This document shows, piece by piece, positions 25,721 to 34,800 of a stretch of DNA of 64,000 bases. Positions within the stretch are counted from its first letter, which is position 1; each line of letters opens with the position of its first letter. Position numbers and translations under genes: made by a program. The stretch is from Verrucomicrobiia bacterium (GTDB lineage Bacteria > Verrucomicrobiota > Verrucomicrobiia > Verrucomicrobiales > DEV007): positions 1 to 64,000 of the forward strand of contig JAUICH010000017.1 in the NCBI GenBank assembly GCA_030427505.1. The letters run 5' to 3'. Below the pieces are notes generated by a model. It had not been told where the DNA came from and ran no database searches. It was given only the letters and a program-made list of their open reading frames with translations.

Positions 25721-28390
25721 TCAGTTAGTCACAATTTTTGCCAAACCAAACTCCTCCAGATCCACCGTGGTGGGGAGCTCCCGATCCTCCGGCACCTCTG
25801 GCGCCGTGATGGCGAGGAATCCTTTGGGATCGGCCACCTCATCCTCCACATCGAACCGCACCAAGCGGCCCCTCACCGCAAAGTTGGGCTCCTCCGGCGC
25901 CGTGCCCGCGATCTCCGCCCCATACAAAATTTGCTGGAGCGTGAGCTCCGTGGCACTCCGCGCCACCTTAATCCCGAACGGATGCACCTGAGAAACGCCC
26001 GACACGATCAGATCTTGCCGCACCACCGGCTCTCCCCATTCGATCTCATCCAGGTTCCAACCCGTGGTCGCCGGGCTCGTTTCCTGCGTGGGGAGACCCA
26101 ACTCAATCACCACTGAAAGACTAACTTTTGTATTGGCTTTCAGGAGGCCCAGGCCCACCCCAATCCGGCACTCCAGGCGCCGCCCGGCCCGGAGCTGGTT
26201 CTCATTCACCGTGAACATGAACAGCTCCCGGATGAAGTCCGTGGGATACCATGAGTTTTCGGAGGCGAGCTCCTTGGCCACCCGATACCACGCAACCCCG
26301 TTGCACGCCGCAAACTCGCCCGGTTGCAGCTCCACGGCATCCCGCCCGCCCACGCCATCCAGTTCCAGCACGGTTTCCCCGGTGTTTTGAAACACGCGCC
26401 CCTTGAACTCATCCGCCGCCACCGGCACCGCTCCGCTCACCAGAACGCCGCTAATGGCTTCAGAGGCCGCGTCATGCACCGCCGGAACGAAACTCCCGCT
26501 CCTCGCCAAGATAGTGGAGGGCATCTCGATCTCCCGGATCAGCCCGGACTCCGGCCAAGCAAATGGCGTACGGGCACTCACCTTGAACGGCACGATTTCC
26601 CGCACCACCGGCAAACGCCACGGACTCACCACCACCCCGGATCCATCCACCGCCGCCAAGGTCTTGGGCGCCAGCAGCTCCAACGCATCCAGCCTCGCTC
26701 CAATCTGCGCCAAGGCCTCTGGCAGGAGGAGCACTTGCGGGATCGTGTGCTCATGCGAATCAAACGCGCTCGTCTGCTCCGCCGCCAAGATCGTGACAAA
26801 CAGCGTGCCCGTCCCGGGCGCGGGATCGTAGTCCCCAATCAGGGTGATCTCCACCGTATCGTCCCCGGTGGCTTTGGCGGTGTAATCATTCCCCCGATCC
26901 AGGAACTTCCCGGGCGTGGCGTTCTCCACTATCGAGATCGCCAGCCGCCGCGAGTTGAGGTTGTGGGTGATCTCCTCCACCACGCTCGACCCCATCGTGG
27001 TCCCGTAGTGCTTGGCGCCCACCGCCACTTGATCGAGTGTGAATGGCGGGTAATACACCGGATTCACCGGGCGGAGCCAATCCACCTCCTGGCCCGTGCC
27101 CAGGCTATCGAAAATCAGTTCCCGCCGGAGAAAGACTTGCCGTTGCAAGGTCCAGGTCAGGATGTTTTCCTCATCCGCCGGATCTTCGTATTTGACCTCA
27201 ATCTCAAGCCACAGCTCGATCTCCTCCTCCGTGAGCGTGGGATCTCTCAGGATCGCCGCCACCGCCGCGGGCGCCAGATCCAGCGTGAAGGCCAGATCGC
27301 CCGGGGGCGCGTCCACGGTGGTGATCGTCAGCAAATCCTGATCGATCCCCGCCATCTCGCCCAGGAACTTGATATGTCCCACGTTCGGAGCCGGATTGGT
27401 CACCTCAAAGAAACCTCCCTCATCCGCCAGCACCTCAATCGCTTCCGCGAACTCCACCGGCCCATCATCCCGGTTTAGGAGCTCCGTAGAGACCAGCCCA
27501 CGTTCCACCTTGTAAATCCCGCGATAGTGGGGGTTGAACGTCACCTTTTGCACCTCCGCCACCACCACATCGTCCACGGTGCCGCCCGCCCTCAACTCCG
27601 TGATCGCCGGAGGGTCCGGGAGTTGCCGCTCAAAGGCATCCGTGAACGCCACCGGAGTTTGCACCAAGCGGATCTCGTGCACCCACGTTTCATTCTCCTC
27701 CGTGGCCCGCATCCGCACAAAGGCCAAGGGCCGGAGGAGGTTATTGTAAATCTTGAACGGCACCGCCTCCGCGGCATCCGCCAGCACCACAAACCAACTC
27801 CCGCTCTCCTCTGTCACCGCCAGAGTTCCGAACGCCGCCAGCCCGTGCAGGTCTTCCAGCGCCGCCCGCACATCCGCCGCCACCGCATCAAAGGCAATCG
27901 GCTCCGTGATTTGCTCCACCTTGTGGGTGCCCGTGCCCGCGCCCGTGAAATCGATGGGAGTTCCGCCCGCCTCATAGGACACCTGGAAAACTCCGTCCCC
28001 GGCATTAATCACAAACACATCCCTCGCCGGGTTCCAGCCCGCCGGGAACGTGCCCGTGCTCGATCCCCTCAACCGGTCGCCATCCTCAAACGGATGGCCC
28101 GCGCACGTGATCACATCCGTGGAATCGTCCACCGTGAACGTGAGCTCCGTATCCTCCAGGCCCAGGCAAAAACTCCCCGCCGTGGGCCGGGCATCGATGC
28201 GCCCCAACCCCGCCTTGAGGCCCACCACCTCGCGGTCCACCTCCACCACTTCATCGCCCACGCGCTCCGTGAACCGGAGTTTCAGCTTGAGCGAGTCGCT
28301 CTGTTTCAGCGCGGGCCACTCAAACTCCCCACCGTCCAGGCTCTCCGCGGCCTCATCGCCGCCAATATCCACATAAAGGAGCTTCTCCAT
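25721..28390 (-). CDS. Large phage tail-associated protein
   Basis: At 889 aa this is the largest gene product in the prophage. It is acidic and beta-rich; one part (EEITHNLNSRRLAISIVENA followed by TPGKF and DTVEITLIGDYDPAPGTG) resembles a fibre or baseplate domain. No hydrophobic segment is present. Its place after the distal tail genes fits a central fibre or host-specificity protein, the equivalent of lambda J by position but not by clear sequence. Confidence 0.5.
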   Translation of the reverse strand: MEKLLYVDIGGDEAAESLDGGEFEWPALKQSDSLKLKLRFTERVGDEVVEVDREVVGLKAGLGRIDARPTAGSFCLGLEDTELTFTVDDSTDVITCAGHPFEDGDRLRGSSTGTFPAGWNPARDVFVINAGDGVFQVSYEAGGTPIDFTGAGTGTHKVEQITEPIAFDAVAADVRAALEDLHGLAAFGTLAVTEESGSWFVVLADAAEAVPFKIYNNLLRPLAFVRMRATEENETWVHEIRLVQTPVAFTDAFERQLPDPPAITELRAGGTVDDVVVAEVQKVTFNPHYRGIYKVERGLVSTELLNRDDGPVEFAEAIEVLADEGGFFEVTNPAPNVGHIKFLGEMAGIDQDLLTITTVDAPPGDLAFTLDLAPAAVAAILRDPTLTEEEIELWLEIEVKYEDPADEENILTWTLQRQVFLRRELIFDSLGTGQEVDWLRPVNPVYYPPFTLDQVAVGAKHYGTTMGSSVVEEITHNLNSRRLAISIVENATPGKFLDRGNDYTAKATGDDTVEITLIGDYDPAPGTGTLFVTILAAEQTSAFDSHEHTIPQVLLLPEALAQIGARLDALELLAPKTLAAVDGSGVVVSPWRLPVVREIVPFKVSARTPFAWPESGLIREIEMPSTILARSGSFVPAVHDAASEAISGVLVSGAVPVAADEFKGRVFQNTGETVLELDGVGGRDAVELQPGEFAACNGVAWYRVAKELASENSWYPTDFIRELFMFTVNENQLRAGRRLECRIGVGLGLLKANTKVSLSVVIELGLPTQETSPATTGWNLDEIEWGEPVVRQDLIVSGVSQVHPFGIKVARSATELTLQQILYGAEIAGTAPEEPNFAVRGRLVRFDVEDEVADPKGFLAITAPEVPEDRELPTTVDLEEFGLAKIVTN

Positions 28391-28453
28391 AACCGGTTAT
28401 CACCCCACAACCAGTCAATTTCGGCCCAACCGCCGGAGGCGGGAGGCCGTCCC

Positions 28454-28666
28454 TCAATCTGTGTTCTCTGCGCCATCTGCGGTTCCTCCCTCCGGATCTA
28501 GCTGATCCGTGGGAATTGCCCCAAAAAACTCCGCCGGAAACGGGATCGCCTCATAGGGAAAAGCAGGCTCCAACGGCTCCGGGCTCCCGGCCTCCACTTC
28601 GGCTTTCCGCTTCGCCCGGAGCCTTGCCGTTTTATCAAATCCAAAGCCGTCCCCTTCCTCCTCCAT
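28454..28666 (-). CDS. Small phage protein whose C-terminus is encoded by an intergenic repeat
   Basis: ATG 28666 shares its A with the stop of the upstream gene (TGATG). The 70-aa product is Glu/Pro-rich (LEPAFPYEAIPFPAEFFGAI). The last residues (GGTADGAENTD) are translated from the 'CGCAGATGGCGCAGAGAACA' repeat family, so the C-terminus seems to have been replaced or extended by the repeat. Function unknown. Confidence 0.5.
   Translation of the reverse strand: MEEEGDGFGFDKTARLRAKRKAEVEAGSPEPLEPAFPYEAIPFPAEFFGAIPTDQLDPEGGTADGAENTD
28459..28486 (+). repeat. 'CTGTGTTCTCTGCGCC' repeat overlapping a gene end
   Basis: ctgtgttctctgcgccatct followed by gcggttcc matches the host copy at 8246-8270 closely. 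It encodes the C-terminal residues of the 28454-28666 gene. Confidence 0.65.
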
Positions 28667-29064
28667 CACGCCGCCTTTCTTCTCCGGGCCGGTTTCAGCT
28701 TCCGCCCCTTGCCGGTCCACTCCGGACACGTCGCCCGGTTGTGACCCTCACCGCCGCACACCGCACAAGAGTATCGTGTTCCCGCCTTGGGCCGCGGCTT
28801 GCGATCCAGACTGGCAATGCCCCCGAATCGCTTTTTCTCCTCCGGGCTATACAGCCCCCGCCGGAAAAGCGCCCAATTCAGCTTCTTATCCTCCGAGCTG
28901 TTCCCCGGCATGTCCTGCCACGTTTTGCCCGTCCGGGGGTCCACGCCATCCCACTCGCACACCGGCGCGTGGCCCATGTGGCTCCCATTCTCCGCCTTGT
29001 AGAGCTCCGGGAAACTGCTCTTTTTCGTCCAATACCCAGAGTTCGCCCTGTCTTCAAAACTCAT
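28666..29064 (-). CDS. Zinc-knuckle (CCHC) phage protein
   Basis: From ATG 29064 (Shine-Dalgarno AAAGGGAG eight bases upstream) the product is 132 aa. Near the C-terminus is CAVCGGEGHNRATC, a C-x2-C-x4-H-x4-C zinc knuckle of the retroviral type, followed by a Lys/Arg-rich tail (KGRKLKPARRRK). The N-terminal part (GYWTKKSSFPELYKAENGSH) is unassigned. Such knuckles bind single-stranded nucleic acid. One in a tail-gene neighbourhood is unusual. Confidence 0.6.
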   Translation of the reverse strand: MSFEDRANSGYWTKKSSFPELYKAENGSHMGHAPVCEWDGVDPRTGKTWQDMPGNSSEDKKLNWALFRRGLYSPEEKKRFGGIASLDRKPRPKAGTRYSCAVCGGEGHNRATCPEWTGKGRKLKPARRRKAA

Positions 29065-29117
29065 AAACCATCTCCCTTTCCTCCATTGCCTCCTGTTTAA
29101 ACCTCTGGGCTCACACC

Positions 29118-30182
29118 TCACCCCACCGTCCAGAACGCCCCCGCGATCCGGCTCTCATTCAGCAACGCGTCCGCCCGGGAGTAGGCCTGGTTCACCTCAT
29201 CGATAATTCCTTGGATCGCAAAGTTCGCCACCCCACCAGCCAAGGGCAGCCCGGGAAAGCTCAGAAACGTCTCCTCGATCGCGTCCAATTCCTGGTTGAT
29301 TCCGAAGCCCAGATCCCAGAACACCCGGTGTTTCACCCACACACTCCACCCCGGCCCAGGCTCAGCGCCCGCCGGAGTGCCCACCGGAGAAAGCAAATAC
29401 ACCGTGGCAAGGTGGAGCTCCTCAATCCCATCATCCACCCACCCGAGCGCCAGTTGCTCCGCCACCAGCCGATCCGAAACCCGCGCCAAAAACCGTTTCC
29501 TCACCGAGATCCGCGGAGCCGGTGCCTCCGGCGCCGTGAACCCTAACTGAAACAGCGCTCCCTCCGCTCCGTTGCTCCAACTCGCGTTCAGCGCGGGCCG
29601 CTCCTGCACTAACACAATCTCAAACGCCCGGAGGAGCCGCCGCGTCCGCCCATCGGAGAGATTTCCCTCCAGCACGCTTACCCCGTCCTCCGCCTGCCGG
29701 AGCACACTGGACGGGCTCACCCCTTGCGCCTCGAAAAACGCGGGCACGATCTCCGGCGCCTCCTCCGGCTCCGCGTCCGTGCCAATCGCCCGGATGCTGT
29801 CCATTGGCACCGCTACCCACGGCGCCTCCGAAAGCCACGCCTCCATCCGCTCCTCCTCCTCGCGTCCCTCGCTCCGGTAGCGGGCCACCGTCGCCTCCGG
29901 CGCCCAATCCTTCTCCACCGTGGCCAAGGTCTCAAACTCGCCCCCGTTCACATACCCGGGATGCACGTTCACCTCATACAGCTCTCTCACCCCGTTCCAG
30001 AAAACCTTGGCGTTCCAGGGATGCCGGAACCCCCGGCTCCGGTCCACCAGCACCTTGAGAGGGCGAGACCGCGCATACCGCAAAACCTCCTGGTTCCATT
30101 CCTCCGCCGGAATGGTCTCCACAAACCGCGCCCCGCGGGCGAACGTCGCCGCCGGTTCTTTCCTCCCCGTCAGCTTGCCCAT
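29118..30182 (-). CDS. Phage tail-region protein, unknown
   Basis: ATG 30182 follows the upstream stop by 2 bases and has GAGG upstream; the product is 354 aa. It is mixed alpha/beta, with FWNGVRELYEVNVHPGYVNG and a final Ala/Asn-rich helix (IDEVNQAYSRADALLNESR). No family is recognised. It lies among the distal tail genes. Confidence 0.5.
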   Translation of the reverse strand: MGKLTGRKEPAATFARGARFVETIPAEEWNQEVLRYARSRPLKVLVDRSRGFRHPWNAKVFWNGVRELYEVNVHPGYVNGGEFETLATVEKDWAPEATVARYRSEGREEEERMEAWLSEAPWVAVPMDSIRAIGTDAEPEEAPEIVPAFFEAQGVSPSSVLRQAEDGVSVLEGNLSDGRTRRLLRAFEIVLVQERPALNASWSNGAEGALFQLGFTAPEAPAPRISVRKRFLARVSDRLVAEQLALGWVDDGIEELHLATVYLLSPVGTPAGAEPGPGWSVWVKHRVFWDLGFGINQELDAIEETFLSFPGLPLAGGVANFAIQGIIDEVNQAYSRADALLNESRIAGAFWTVG

Positions 30183-30184
30183 GC

Positions 30185-30820
30185 TTACCTCGCGGAGAAA
30201 AAGTGAAATCCCCGCCCCTCCGCGATCCCAAAGGCGAAACTGTGTTTCAGGTCCATGAAAACCACCTGGTTCACCTTGGCCACCCGCGTTCTCTCTTCGT
30301 TCCAATACAGGATCGCCAAGGCCTCAAACCCTTCCGCGGGCTCCCGCTCTCTCCGCGTCTCCCGTAGGCTGGCCACGTGCTCGATCGTGAGCCAATCCGC
30401 CTCCTCGCTCAACGGAACGCCCGTGGCCGGATCGAGCAAAAGCCTCACCACGATGAAGGATCTCCCATCCTCCCCGGGCTCGCCCTCCAATTCCACTCCC
30501 GGGACCTCCTGTTGCTTCCGCTCCGCGTCCAGGCCATCCAGATAAATGCCGCCAATCGTGGGCATGTCCGTATTCACAAACCCCGGCCCCACCCTGACAT
30601 TCTCACCCTGAATCGAGACTTTGAATTTCCCATTGAACTCATCCCGGGGTTCATACACCGCCGTGGTGCCGTTTCGCCCCTTACTCACCCGGGCGTCCGG
30701 GTCCACCTCGATCAAGTCCCGTTGCCGGATAAACTCCCGCATCAGTTCCCACTTGGGCAACACCTCCTCGCCCGGCGTGGCCCGGAGATCCTCAATCGTG
30801 ACAATGCGCCCCGCGTGCAT
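30185..30820 (-). CDS. Phage tail-region protein, unknown
   Basis: The 211-aa product starts MHAGRIVTIEDLRATPGEEV. It contains a beta-rich middle (KFKVSIQGENVRVGPGFVNT) and ends with VVFMDLKHSFAFGIAEGRGF. It has no recognised domain. It is close-packed with its neighbours in the tail operon. Confidence 0.5.
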   Translation of the reverse strand: MHAGRIVTIEDLRATPGEEVLPKWELMREFIRQRDLIEVDPDARVSKGRNGTTAVYEPRDEFNGKFKVSIQGENVRVGPGFVNTDMPTIGGIYLDGLDAERKQQEVPGVELEGEPGEDGRSFIVVRLLLDPATGVPLSEEADWLTIEHVASLRETRREREPAEGFEALAILYWNEERTRVAKVNQVVFMDLKHSFAFGIAEGRGFHFFSAR

Positions 30821-30834
30821 ATCCTTGGCTTAGC

Positions 30835-31146
30835 TCAGGCAAAAGCCCCGGAGGCCAGCATCTCCACCACCCGCGCCACCGCTTCCTCCTGATCGCTCCG
30901 GAGCGCTTCCAGAAGGCTCATCCCATCCAGTTGGCGATGCGGCGCCGTGAGCGCTTCCACCAAATCGGCGTCGTCATCATAGATCTCCAGGAGATCCGCC
31001 AGCCACGTGACCTCTCCATACCGCGGCACCGCCAGCACATAACCGCTTTCCCCGCTCTCCGCCAGATCGTCCGCCGCCTCTTCCTCTGTGTCCCGGAGCG
31101 TTCCCTTTTCACCGCTCTCCGGATAGATTGCCTGATACCTTCTCAT
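30835..31146 (-). CDS. Small protein with a DUF2384 (MbcA/ParS)-like C-terminal domain
   Basis: The 103-aa product ends with LVEALTAPHRQLDGMSLLEA and a helix ending L..G.FA. This matches the MbcA/ParS/Xre antitoxin toxin-binding domain pattern (P...LDG.SPLEAL...........L..G). In that family the domain inhibits a RES-type toxin, but no RES toxin is present. The start overlaps the upstream stop (ATGA). It may be a repurposed tail or regulatory protein. The assignment rests on pattern only. Confidence 0.4.
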   Translation of the reverse strand: MRRYQAIYPESGEKGTLRDTEEEAADDLAESGESGYVLAVPRYGEVTWLADLLEIYDDDADLVEALTAPHRQLDGMSLLEALRSDQEEAVARVVEMLASGAFA

Positions 31147-31874
31147 AACGATTTAGTCCCTTTCACCACCAGCTTAGCCACCTCCGGAGGCCAGCCGCCC
31201 GGCGGGCTCCCCATGTAGTGCTCCGTCACCTCATAAATGTTTCCCCGGTAGGCAATATCCGGCACCGCGTAGAGCCAATCGGATCCCTCTGGAGTTTCTG
31301 GATTGCCTGGAGGCCGCTTGATCACCTTCCCCACCTTGTCCAATAGGCTCGGTTTCCGCCGGGAGACGAAAGACCAGTGATAGGCCGGGAGATAGACGCG
31401 GATCTTCTCCGCGTTCCACATGATGTTCGCCTCCTCCCCCGTTTCATCGGAGCCTTGGGCAAAGCCACCTCCGCCACTATCATCGCCTTTTCCTTTCGGT
31501 CTCGTGGGCGGGAATTTCAGCCGGCCATTCTCGATATAGCCGCCATAGTCATCGATGAGCGTTTGCACGTTTGGGTGGCGCTCGATCGGCCACTCCACCA
31601 GCTCTCCGGAGAGTTGCCACACGGGCCGCTCGTTCAGCGGCGCCCCGGAGGGAATCCCCTCATACCGGAGCCCCACCTGATACCCGTTCTCCTTGAGTTC
31701 CTGGTCATAAACCCCAAACGCCCAATCCACCAACGGCAGACCGCCCAAAGAGATCTCCGCCTTTTCCAGCGAATCGATCGCCTCGATCGTATCCACCCAA
31801 TAGGGTTGAATGATCGTCCGCACGCCCGTCTCCGAACGCCCGCCGCTCGTGCCATGAATTTTGAAATACGCCAT
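31143..31874 (-). CDS. Phage tail protein following the tape measure
   Basis: The 243-aa product has N-terminal KIHGTSGGRSETGVRTIIQP and EKAEISLGGLPLVDWAFGVY. It lies 12 bases after the tape measure gene, the position of the distal tail protein in siphoviruses. No family motif is clear. Confidence 0.5.
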   Translation of the reverse strand: MAYFKIHGTSGGRSETGVRTIIQPYWVDTIEAIDSLEKAEISLGGLPLVDWAFGVYDQELKENGYQVGLRYEGIPSGAPLNERPVWQLSGELVEWPIERHPNVQTLIDDYGGYIENGRLKFPPTRPKGKGDDSGGGGFAQGSDETGEEANIMWNAEKIRVYLPAYHWSFVSRRKPSLLDKVGKVIKRPPGNPETPEGSDWLYAVPDIAYRGNIYEVTEHYMGSPPGGWPPEVAKLVVKGTKSL

Positions 31875-31886
31875 AACCGCTAATCC

Positions 31887-33764
31887 TCAGATCACGCTCC
31901 CCATGGGCACCGCCCGGGTGGTTCCAAAGATGCCCACCCCCTTCACCGTGGGCGCTGCCGCCCGCGTGTCGGGCCGCTCCCGTTTGATCTCCGCAAGATG
32001 CCGCTCGATGTTCCGGAGGAGCCCCGTTTGCTCGTTCAGAATCGGCTCCACCCCACCGCCGCCAATCATGTCCACCGCCTCCGCCAGACTCACTCCGCCG
32101 CCGCCACTTCCCCCGCCGCCGGGCACCAAGTTCTGATTCCCTTTCCGCCCCTGAAGCGCCTCCAGTTCCGCTAGCCCGGGAAACTCCGCGCCGCTTTTTT
32201 TGAACTGGAGTTCGTGCATCTCCGCCAGCCCGGTGAATCCGGCCCGCTTCATGATCGCCGCCATTTCGCGGTGATAGAGATCCTTGGAAAACAAGGCCAC
32301 CGGAGGTTCGCCAGCCGCTTCCTCTTTCCGATTGATCTCCGCGTCCAGCTTGGCCCGCCGATTCGTCTCATCCACCTGGTTGATCACCTTCTGCGTCTCC
32401 AACCGTTCCAGCATCTCCGCCAGATCGTCCCGGAGCCGCTTCACCTCCTCACCCCGGCTCTGAGGGTCCATGATCTCATCCAGGATCTCCCGAAACCGGC
32501 TGGGTGCCTGCCCGTCCGCCGCCGCTCTTTCGGACGGCAGCATGTTGCGAGTGCGAGTTTCGAACATCCCCGTATCAGGATTCCAAACCCGCTCCACCAC
32601 CTTGGCCGTGCGGCCCATGATGTTCAGAAACTCCAGCCCGCCCATCACGATCTCCTCCACAAAGGAGCGTCCGATGGCCACCAACCGGCTCTCAAAATCT
32701 GTCCACAACCGCTCGTCCCCAAACACCTCCAGCGCCTTCTCCACCCCTTTCTCCAGCGCTCCCACCGCCTCCAGAAACGCCAGCTTGAGGCCCATCCCCG
32801 CCGCGCTCAGCAGCTCGTCCCGCGAAAATTCCTGGATCGCCGCCCGCGCCGTGTCGATCGCGTCCCCGATCGATTCCCCAAACGCCACCGCCTCATCCCG
32901 GAGATCCTCTACCATCTCCGTGAGATCCCGGATCAAGGGCCGGAGCGAATCCGCGATGGGGCGCCCCATGTCCAGCCGCACGTCCGCGATGTGAGCCTTG
33001 AGCACCTCCCACGCGCCCCCCGTGGTCTCCGCCATCCGCTCCGCGCCACCCGCGAACCGCGCGAACCCGCCCTCCAGATTCTTGAACAGATCGATCACCT
33101 CCTTGGCGGCCACCTTGCCCTCAGAGATCAGCTTGATGAGCTGCCCCTCCGTCATGCCCATTTTAGCGGCGAGCTCCTGAAAAATCGGGATGCCCTTCTC
33201 CGCGATTTGCTGGCGGAGTTCCTCCATGGAGGCCACGCCCTTCGCTTGCACCTGAGCCAGCGCCGCGCCCAGGAGATCGGTCTCCTGTTTCGTGAGCCCC
33301 AGGCTCCCCGCCACATCCAGAATCGAGCGTTGCAGTTGCACCGCGTCCTCCTGGCTGAATCCCAGGCCAATGAATTTCCGCGTGGTGTTCCCGATCGAGG
33401 CGATGTCCTGCCCCGTCCGCATCGCGTCCGCCCGGAATTGCGCAAAGAGATCCTCACCCGCTTTCGTGTCGCCCAGGAGAGCCCCCAGGCTCATCTCAAA
33501 GCGCTCCGCCTCCGCCGCGCTCTTGACCGCCTCAATGAACGTCTTGCCCACCAGAGCGCCCACAGTGGCCGCGCCCGCCGTCAGGCCCACCGCGCTCAAA
33601 GCCCCGAGAAACGCCGTCTTGAACCCCCGGGCCATGTCGCTCCCCATGTTGCGGCCCTTGCGGTTGAATCGCCCCGTGAACCGGTCCGCCAACCGCTCCG
33701 CCTGCATCAGCCCGGCCCGGAACCGGCTGATCCTCAAATCCATCTCCGCTTGAAAGTCGGCCAC
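31887..33764 (-). CDS. Tail tape measure protein
   Basis: The 625-aa product opens with helices typical of the tape-measure domain (AERFEMSLGALLGDTKAG, FRADAMRTGQDIASIGNTTR, GLTKQETDLLGAALAQVQAK, MEELRQQIAEKGIPIFQELA). A hydrophobic segment near residues 50-75 (AFLGALSAVGLTAGAATVGAL) could insert in the membrane. Long helices and a Gly-rich hinge (PGGGGSGGGG) follow. This protein sets tail length; 625 residues predicts a tail of roughly 90-100 nm at about 1.5 angstrom per residue. Confidence 0.88.
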   Translation of the reverse strand: MADFQAEMDLRISRFRAGLMQAERLADRFTGRFNRKGRNMGSDMARGFKTAFLGALSAVGLTAGAATVGALVGKTFIEAVKSAAEAERFEMSLGALLGDTKAGEDLFAQFRADAMRTGQDIASIGNTTRKFIGLGFSQEDAVQLQRSILDVAGSLGLTKQETDLLGAALAQVQAKGVASMEELRQQIAEKGIPIFQELAAKMGMTEGQLIKLISEGKVAAKEVIDLFKNLEGGFARFAGGAERMAETTGGAWEVLKAHIADVRLDMGRPIADSLRPLIRDLTEMVEDLRDEAVAFGESIGDAIDTARAAIQEFSRDELLSAAGMGLKLAFLEAVGALEKGVEKALEVFGDERLWTDFESRLVAIGRSFVEEIVMGGLEFLNIMGRTAKVVERVWNPDTGMFETRTRNMLPSERAAADGQAPSRFREILDEIMDPQSRGEEVKRLRDDLAEMLERLETQKVINQVDETNRRAKLDAEINRKEEAAGEPPVALFSKDLYHREMAAIMKRAGFTGLAEMHELQFKKSGAEFPGLAELEALQGRKGNQNLVPGGGGSGGGGVSLAEAVDMIGGGGVEPILNEQTGLLRNIERHLAEIKRERPDTRAAAPTVKGVGIFGTTRAVPMGSVI

Positions 33765-33790
33765 ATCACCCGCCCACCGTCAAATTCCCC

Positions 33791-34444
33791 TCACCGCCGC
33801 CGGAACCCGCTCTTTTGCGCCAACCGATGCTTGTAGGCTTTCCATTGCCGCCGGAGCGCCTGGCCGCGGAGATTCAGCGCCCGTTGCGCGTGCCTCTCCA
33901 GATCCTTCACCTTCCCCGCGAACCTCACCTTGTTCACGATCTTGATTTTGATTCCCTTGTCATGGAACCCCACCTTGATCGCCCCGAGCGAGGGGTGGCG
34001 CCAGATCCACGCCGGTGGCCGGTAGCCCAGGCGGGCGCTCGCCCGGTTGAACCCCGCCGCCAGCGTCCCCACCTTTCGTTTCACCTTCCTCCGGTATGCC
34101 CAAAAATCCTTTTCCCGCACCACTTCCCGGAGCCGCTTGTTCCCCACCCGCCCCCGGCTGTTCCGTTGGCTCTGGTGAATCGCCTCCAGATCCTTTTCCC
34201 TCACATTCGCCCCCACCGGCAGAAACACCTTGGCCAGATCCGCCTCAATCGCTTTCTCCCCCTGGCGCTTCGCCGCCAGCCCGCGCGTGGTTTCATCGCC
34301 CGGAGGCGTGAGCCCCACCATGTCTTTCATGAACAGCTTGCCCTGTTTCAGCATGAAATCCTGAGCGCTCAGCTTGCTGTGCCGCATCAGCTTTTCCGCG
34401 TGCTCGAAAAATACCGTGCTATCGACTCGAAGCGCCATATTCAT
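33791..34444 (-). CDS. Basic phage tail-assembly protein
   Basis: The 217-aa product is Arg/Lys-rich in its second half (KVRFAGKVKDLERHAQRALN, ALRRQWKAYKHRLAQKSG). It lies between the chaperone pair and the tape measure. ATG 34438 is a near alternative start. A minor tail or tail-completion role is likely from position. Confidence 0.5.
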   Translation of the reverse strand: MNMALRVDSTVFFEHAEKLMRHSKLSAQDFMLKQGKLFMKDMVGLTPPGDETTRGLAAKRQGEKAIEADLAKVFLPVGANVREKDLEAIHQSQRNSRGRVGNKRLREVVREKDFWAYRRKVKRKVGTLAAGFNRASARLGYRPPAWIWRHPSLGAIKVGFHDKGIKIKIVNKVRFAGKVKDLERHAQRALNLRGQALRRQWKAYKHRLAQKSGFRRR

Positions 34445-34484
34445 TTCCCGGCCGCGCCGCGCCAGCGGCTGGCCGTCCTTTCAT

Positions 34485-34511
34485 CTGTGCTCTCTGTGTC
34501 ATCTGTGGTTT
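34485..34511 (-). repeat. 'ACCACAGATGACACAGAG' intergenic repeat, prophage copy
   Basis: aaaccacagatgacacagag on the minus strand closely matches the host copy at 8244-8272. It lies between the frameshift product's stop (34531) and the next gene start (34444). Confidence 0.65.
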
Positions 34512-34530
34512 AAAACCCGTTCGCCCCCCG

Positions 34531-34800
34531 TTACGCGAACACCCCCGGATCGATCGCCTCCCCAGTCTCCTCAGCCAGCGCCCGCTCCTGGATGCGGTCC
34601 GCTTGCTCCACCGCCGCCCCGGCCGGCTTCTTGAAAGGGTCCACCGTCCAGTAAAACGGGTTCTCGCTCTGCTTGCAGTGCCAATACATCACCGCCCGCG
34701 GAAACGGCAGCTCATCCAGGATGAATTCCTCCTCCTCCTTGGAAATCCGCCCCCCTGACAAGGCCCACACAAAACGGGCCGGTCCGGAGGGCGTTAGGAG
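34531..34800 (-). CDS. Frameshift extension (T part) of tail-assembly chaperone GT fusion
   Basis: This frame (-1 relative to the gpG-like gene) overlaps that gene's end and lacks its own good start. After slippage at CCCAAAC (34806-34800) it adds 89 residues (LLTPSGPARFVWALSGGRIS..., FPRAVMYWHCKQSENPFYW) to give a product of about 367 aa. The arrangement is that of lambda G/GT, where a fixed minority of ribosomes makes the fusion needed for tail assembly. The open frame extends to 34881, but its upstream part only shadows the G frame. Confidence 0.7.
   Translation of the reverse strand, partial: LLTPSGPARFVWALSGGRISKEEEEFILDELPFPRAVMYWHCKQSENPFYWTVDPFKKPAGAAVEQADRIQERALAEETGEAIDPGVFA

Noticed and set aside
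32214-33836. 540-aa plus-strand open frame opposite the tape measure
   Set aside because: Shadow frame of a recognised tape measure gene; composition is Arg/His/Leu-rich with no domain.
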